16,639 bases of DNA from Metarhizobium sp039808465 (GTDB lineage Bacteria > Pseudomonadota > Alphaproteobacteria > Rhizobiales > Rhizobiaceae). The stretch is from NCBI GenBank assembly GCA_039808465.1, contig JBDHTA010000087.1, forward strand, positions 1-16,639, given 5' to 3'. A program made the translations under genes and the position numbers. Positions 12,772-16,639 of the stretch are shown here, piece after piece; within the stretch, counting starts at the first letter, position 1; each line of letters begins with the position of its first letter. The notes beneath the pieces were generated by a model. That model did no database searches. It was not told the DNA's origin and saw only the letters and a program-made list of their open reading frames with translations.

Positions 12772-15069
12772 TCATCCCGCCTGCCGCAGCAATTCCTCGA
12801 TGCCTGCCGCATCCACGGGGCGGGAGAAGTGGAAGCCCTGCACCTCCTGGCAGCCGGTGCTGCGCAGATATTGCAGTTGCTCGTCGGTCTCGACGCCTTC
12901 GGCGATGACGCTGAGTTTCAGTTTCTGCGCCAGCGCGATCACGGCCGAAGCGATGGCGGAGGAGGCGGTGTCGTGCGGCAGGGATTCGATGAAGGAGCGG
13001 TCCATCTTCAGGCGCGAGACCGGCAATGTCTTCAGCGCGGCAAGATTGCTGTAGCCGGTGCCGAAATCGTCGATCGACAGTCGCACGCCGAGCGCCGACA
13101 GGGCCTGCATGGCCGAAAGCGCCTGCGCCGTGTCGCGCATCACGGTGTCCTCGGTCAGCTCCAGCTCCAGAAAGGCGGGGTCGAGGCCGCTTTCGTCCAG
13201 CGCCTCGCGCACCAGTGCGGGCAGGGCGGGATCGCAGAACTGCCGCGCCGAAACGTTGACGGCGATGATGACGGGCGGCAGGCCGAGATCCTGCCACAGC
13301 CGGTTCTGGCGGCAGGCGGCTTTCAGCACCCACAGCCCCAGCGGCAGGATCAGGCCGGTGGATTCCGCCAGCGGAATGAAGCGGGCGGGCATTTGCAGGC
13401 CATGGCGCGGATGCGCCCAGCGCACCAGCGCCTCGACGCCGAGAACCCGGCCGCTCTCCACATCGATCTGCGGCTGGTATTGCAGGAAAAGCTGGTGGTT
13501 GGCGATCGCCTCGCGCAATTCCTCGCGCCAGTCGATCCCGGCGGTTTCCGGCGTGCGGTTGTCGTCGCTGAAGCTTTGCAGCGCGTCGCGCCCGGCCTGT
13601 TTGGCCGCATACATGGCCGCATCCGCATTGGCGATCAGCATTTCCACGCTGTCGCCATCGTCGGGAAAACAGGAAACGCCCATGCTGCATGTGGCCGAAA
13701 CGCTGCCGCCCGCCACGATCACCGGCTGCGACAGCTTGGCGCGCAATTGCTTCAGGCGCGGCAGGATTTCGAGATCGGCGCGGGACTGGTTGGCGAAGAC
13801 CAGCAGGAATTCGTCGCCGCCGATGCGCGCCACCAGATCGGAGGCGCGGGTGAATTCCAGCATGCGGGCGGCGGCCTGCCGCAGCACCTCGTCGCCCGCG
13901 CCATGGCCGAGCGTATCGTTGATCTGCTTGAAATTGTCGAGATCGGCGTAAACCAGCACCACGCGCTTGCCGGTCACGCGCGCCTGTTGCAGCATATGCG
14001 CCACGCGCTCCTTGAAGAAGGCGCGGTTCGGCAGGCCGGTCAGCGGATCGTGATGGGCCATGAACTGCATGCGGTCTTCCGCCTGCTGCCGCTCGATGGC
14101 GATGCTGGCGATATGGGTCGCCATGGCGATCAGCGCGGTTTCGGGCTCGGTCGGTTCGCGCACGGTGGCGCTGTAGAGCGCGAAGGTGCCGAGCACCACG
14201 CCCTGCGCGGACAGGACGGGCGTCGACCAGCAGGCGCGAAAACCGTATTCGGCGGCGATGCCGCGTGCCATTTCCCAGCGCTCGTCGGTCAGGATGTCGG
14301 AGACGATCACCGGCTGGCCGAGCCAGGCCGCCGTGCCGCAGGAACCCGCCATCGGGCCGATGGCGAGGCCGTCGATAAGAGCGTTGTAGGCGGAAGGCAG
14401 GCTGGGGGCCGCGCCTGCGCGCAGATGCCGCCCCTCGGCGTCCATCAGCAGCACGGAAGCCTGCAACCCGCAAAGCTGCGATTCCGCCAGCCGCACCAGC
14501 GAGGAGAGGATATCGGGCAGCGGCTCGCTGCGGGCGATCATTTCCAGCAGCGCCGCCTGTCCGCTGCGGATCGCCTCCTCGCGCCTGCGGCGGGTGATGT
14601 CGCGGGCGATGCCGATCAGCCCCGTCACCGCGCCGGTGCCGTCGCGCAGCGGAATCTTGGAGGTGAGCAGCCACGAGCGGCCGCCATCGGCATGGGTGAC
14701 GGTTTCCTCGATATCGAAACGCGCCTCGCCGCGCGCCATGATATCCTGCTCGACGGTTGCGAATTCCGCCGCCATTTCATCGGGATAGAGGTCGAAATCC
14801 GTCTTGCCGAGCAGGTCTTCCGGCGCTTGCAGCCGGTTGGCGTCGAGCGTGGCGCGGTTGGCGAAGACGAAGCGCGTCTGCCGGTCCTTGACGTAGATCT
14901 GGTCGGGAATCTGGTCGAGCACGGCGCGCAGAAGGGCGGCGCCATCGCCCGCGGCGGTGGTTTCTGAGGAGCGGATGAAGGCCGTGGCGACGGCAACGGC
15001 ATGGCGGATTTCCGGCTCGACGGAATCCTGCCGCGGCCTTTGGGTCCGCTTCATGCCAGCATCCGTCAT
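12772..15069 (-). CDS. PAS-GAF-GGDEF-EAL cyclic-di-GMP signalling protein
   Basis: This is a 765-residue protein with no evident membrane segment, so probably a cytoplasmic sensor. A PAS domain spans about 45-160 (QIPDQIYVKDRQTRFVFAN to GLIGIARDITRRR), a GAF domain about 170-325 and a diguanylate cyclase domain about 335-495. The last has an intact R415-I-GGDEF421 signature and an inhibitory I-site R408-A-S-D411. The phosphodiesterase domain spans about 515-760, with E546-A-L548, NVSARQF, ELTED and DDFGTGYS (667-674). Both catalytic sites look functional, so net output depends on the PAS/GAF input. ATG 15069 follows a GGGGAGCGG site; an internal ATG five codons on is possible. It is separated from the toxin-antitoxin pair by 67 bases. 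Confidence 0.94.
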   Translation of the reverse strand: MTDAGMKRTQRPRQDSVEPEIRHAVAVATAFIRSSETTAAGDGAALLRAVLDQIPDQIYVKDRQTRFVFANRATLDANRLQAPEDLLGKTDFDLYPDEMAAEFATVEQDIMARGEARFDIEETVTHADGGRSWLLTSKIPLRDGTGAVTGLIGIARDITRRRREEAIRSGQAALLEMIARSEPLPDILSSLVRLAESQLCGLQASVLLMDAEGRHLRAGAAPSLPSAYNALIDGLAIGPMAGSCGTAAWLGQPVIVSDILTDERWEMARGIAAEYGFRACWSTPVLSAQGVVLGTFALYSATVREPTEPETALIAMATHIASIAIERQQAEDRMQFMAHHDPLTGLPNRAFFKERVAHMLQQARVTGKRVVLVYADLDNFKQINDTLGHGAGDEVLRQAAARMLEFTRASDLVARIGGDEFLLVFANQSRADLEILPRLKQLRAKLSQPVIVAGGSVSATCSMGVSCFPDDGDSVEMLIANADAAMYAAKQAGRDALQSFSDDNRTPETAGIDWREELREAIANHQLFLQYQPQIDVESGRVLGVEALVRWAHPRHGLQMPARFIPLAESTGLILPLGLWVLKAACRQNRLWQDLGLPPVIIAVNVSARQFCDPALPALVREALDESGLDPAFLELELTEDTVMRDTAQALSAMQALSALGVRLSIDDFGTGYSNLAALKTLPVSRLKMDRSFIESLPHDTASSAIASAVIALAQKLKLSVIAEGVETDEQLQYLRSTGCQEVQGFHFSRPVDAAGIEELLRQAG

Positions 15070-15123
15070 TCGCGTCCGCTCCCCGGCATCACGCTCCGCC
15101 CATTGGTTTCGCCGTTCCGATCC

Positions 15124-15157
15124 TAAGGTTTATTTCCTTATGGAAGTTTAAACGCAA
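15124..15157 (-). promoter_or_regulatory. Candidate promoter and inverted repeat upstream of the GGDEF-EAL gene
   Basis: On the minus strand TTGCGT (15157-15152) and AATAAA (15134-15129) are 17 bases apart and could serve as -35 and -10. A small inverted repeat, TAAGG (15124-15128) and CCTTA (15136-15140), surrounds the -10. This A/T-rich patch stands out from the GC-rich surroundings. Support is positional only. Confidence 0.3.
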
Positions 15158-15231
15158 GCATACATTCGCAATGTTCTATGATTGCCGATCCGTTACCATG
15201 CGAAAACGCAGGCGGCGGCTCCTTTCCTTCT

Positions 15232-15260
15232 GTGCCGTGATGACACGCCGGTCATGGCAC
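15232..15260. repeat. Imperfect inverted repeat upstream of the Tat beta-helix gene
   Basis: GTGCCGTGA (15232-15240) pairs with TCATGGCAC (15252-15260) at 8 of 9 positions around an 11-base spacer. It ends 47 bases before the ATG at 15308. It may be an operator or a leader hairpin. The rest of the 238-base divergent gap (15070-15307) holds no other clear signal apart from the AAGGAGA ribosome binding site at about 15295-15301. Confidence 0.35.
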
Positions 15261-15307
15261 GGTTCCTGCTTCGCGCAGGGGAACGCTTATCAGGAAGGAG
15301 ATATGCC

Positions 15308-16639
15308 ATGCTGTCAAGACGGAGTTTGCTGCTGACGGCCGCAGGCGCTTTCGCCGCCCTTCCGTTTCACCGCGCGGGCGCGGACGATATCACGCCGGTC
15401 GACCTGCGCGGCGCGCTGGATGGCGGCGAGGGCGGCCTGCGCCCCGGCGCTGAGGACGACCAGAGCCGCCGCTTCGCGGCGCTGCTGCGGGAAGCGGCGG
15501 TGAACGGCAGGCCGCTGTTCCTGCCGCCCGGCACCTATCGCATCTCCAATATCGACCTGCCGGAAAACGCCCGTATCATCGGCATCGCCGGTGCCTCGCG
15601 CATCGTCTATACCGGCAACGGCCACCTGTTTGCTGCCGAAGGCGTCAGCCACCTGTCGCTGAGCGGCCTGGTCATCGACGGCGCGAACCGCTGGCTCGGC
15701 GATTACGCGGGCGCGCTGGTGCATCTGCGCGGCGCGGGCGATGTGACGATGCAGGATTGCGAGATCGCCGGAAGCCGCAAGAACGCCATCCTTCTGGAGC
15801 GCTGCGGCGGGCGCATCGCCAATTGCCGCCTGTCGGGCGCGGCCGATGCCGGGCTGAACGCCATCGAAAGCACCGGCCTTTCCGTTACCGACAACACGGT
15901 CAGCGATTGCGGCAATGGCGGCATCCTCATCCATCGCTGGGCGAAGGGCGCCGACAACACCATGGTCAGCGGCAACCGCATCGCCCGCATTGCCGCAAGG
16001 AATGGCGGCACCGGCCAGAACGGCAACGGTATCAATATCTTCCGCGCCGATGGCGTGCTGGTCACCGGCAATCACATCAGCGATTGCGCCTTCACGGCGA
16101 TCCGTTCCAATGCCGGATCGAACGTGCAGATTTCCTCCAACCAGTGCTTCAATTCCGGCGAAACCGCGATCTATTCGGAGTTCGGCTTCGAGGGCGCGGT
16201 GCTCTCCTCCAATCTGGTGGATGGCGCGGCCAACGGCATCCTCGTCGCCAATTTCAACGAGGGCGGGCGGCTGGCGGTCATTTCCGGCAATGTGGTGCGC
16301 AACCTCACGGCCAAGGCCCCTTACGCGCATGAGGGCGCCGCCTTCGGCCTTGGCATCGGGGCGGAGGCGGATGTCTCGATCACGGGCAATGTGGTGGAGA
16401 ATGCGCCGAAATGGGGCATGATGCTGGGCTGGGGGCCTTACTTGCGCAATATTGCCGCCACAGGCAATATCGTGCGGCAATCTTCCGTCGGCTGCGCCGT
16501 TTCCGTGGCCGAGGGCGCAGGCACGGCGCTGATTGCCGACAACATGTTTCAGGATACGCCCGAGGGCGCCGTCGTCGGCTTTCGCTGGAACGAGCGGGCA
16601 AGCGGCGAACTGGCGGCAGGCGGCGAGGCTTTCGCGCAT
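15308..16639 (+). CDS. Tat-exported parallel beta-helix repeat protein (TIGR03808-like), runs off right edge
   Basis: The first 444 codons of a secreted protein are present and the frame stays open to the last base. The N-terminus MLSRRSLLLTAAGAFAALPF has a twin-arginine motif (S3-R4-R5-S6-L7) and a short hydrophobic stretch, indicating export through the Tat pathway. A pectate-lyase-like beginning (residues about 50-95) leads into a right-handed beta-helix with about ten turns marked by a recurrent hydrophobic-x-G-N pattern, such as VSGNRIARI, VTGNHISDC, ISSNQCFNS, ISGNVVRNL, ITGNVVENA and ATGNIVRQS, spaced roughly 20-30 residues. I recognise it as the rhizobial family 'twin-arg-translocated uncharacterized repeat protein'. 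It may bind or cut a polysaccharide, but no catalytic residues can be named. AAGGAGA at good spacing supports ATG 15308. Confidence 0.88.
   Translation, partial: MLSRRSLLLTAAGAFAALPFHRAGADDITPVDLRGALDGGEGGLRPGAEDDQSRRFAALLREAAVNGRPLFLPPGTYRISNIDLPENARIIGIAGASRIVYTGNGHLFAAEGVSHLSLSGLVIDGANRWLGDYAGALVHLRGAGDVTMQDCEIAGSRKNAILLERCGGRIANCRLSGAADAGLNAIESTGLSVTDNTVSDCGNGGILIHRWAKGADNTMVSGNRIARIAARNGGTGQNGNGINIFRADGVLVTGNHISDCAFTAIRSNAGSNVQISSNQCFNSGETAIYSEFGFEGAVLSSNLVDGAANGILVANFNEGGRLAVISGNVVRNLTAKAPYAHEGAAFGLGIGAEADVSITGNVVENAPKWGMMLGWGPYLRNIAATGNIVRQSSVGCAVSVAEGAGTALIADNMFQDTPEGAVVGFRWNERASGELAAGGEAFAH

Noticed and set aside
12705..12812. Longer antitoxin N-terminus starting at 12812
   Set aside because: It would run through the promoter and palindrome and overlap the end of the GGDEF-EAL gene, with no ribosome binding site; ATG 12704 has AGGAGG at ideal spacing.
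12730..14967. A 745-codon open frame on the plus strand
   Set aside because: It lies antisense to the GGDEF-EAL gene, whose domains and motifs are unmistakable. The translation is His/Gln/Arg/Gly-rich, typical of the shadow frame of a GC-rich gene.
15314..16639. A 441-codon minus-strand frame reaching the right edge
   Set aside because: It is antisense to the Tat-signal beta-helix gene, which has a good ribosome binding site, signal peptide and repeat pattern.

Overview
The window looks like chromosome of a GC-rich alphaproteobacterium of the order Hyphomicrobiales (Rhizobiaceae/Brucellaceae type). The reasons are a betI-betC choline sulfatase arrangement, a Rhizobium etli-type asparaginase, a DUF3750 protein, a Tat-exported beta-helix protein of a rhizobial family, and a CCTCGGG/CCCGAGG palindrome of a kind common in this order. 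Genus cannot be fixed from the sequence alone. No rRNA, tRNA, CRISPR array, insertion sequence or prophage gene is visible.

Layout. (1) 1-1770, minus strand: a choline-to-glycine-betaine operon led by an alkaline-phosphatase-superfamily phosphodiesterase, then betI, then betC, which runs off the left edge. A 20-bp palindrome resembling a BetI operator lies in the divergent promoter region. (2) 1959-3517, plus strand: an HdeD-like membrane protein translationally coupled to a PIG3-type quinone oxidoreductase. (3) 3514-5665: a 14-TM MFS exporter (minus) divergent from a SufR-like cysteine-rich regulator (plus), with a perfect inverted repeat between them; this looks like a self-contained sensing/efflux unit. 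(4) 5687-7563: a DUF3750 protein (minus) divergent from a class 3, zinc-binding-type L-asparaginase (plus). (5) 7564-9251: a hairpin-rich leader, then a stand-alone GT41 (O-GlcNAc transferase-like) glycosyltransferase without recognisable TPRs, followed by a hairpin shared with the convergent gene. (6) 9329-12704, minus strand: a VapBC-type toxin-antitoxin pair, an MBL-fold exonuclease and an ATP-dependent DNA ligase, closely spaced. The last two are half of the known ligase-associated DNA damage response set. (7) 12772-15069, minus strand: a PAS-GAF-GGDEF-EAL cyclic-di-GMP protein with all signature motifs intact. (8) 15308 to the right edge: a Tat-signal-bearing parallel beta-helix protein, incomplete.

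The least ordinary parts are the phosphodiesterase inside the bet operon, which suggests an extra way to free choline from a phosphate ester; the SufR-like/MFS pair with its shared operator; and the TPR-less OGT-like enzyme. The many long antisense reading frames are by-products of high GC and were discarded. No gene in the window shows an obvious frameshift or internal stop.
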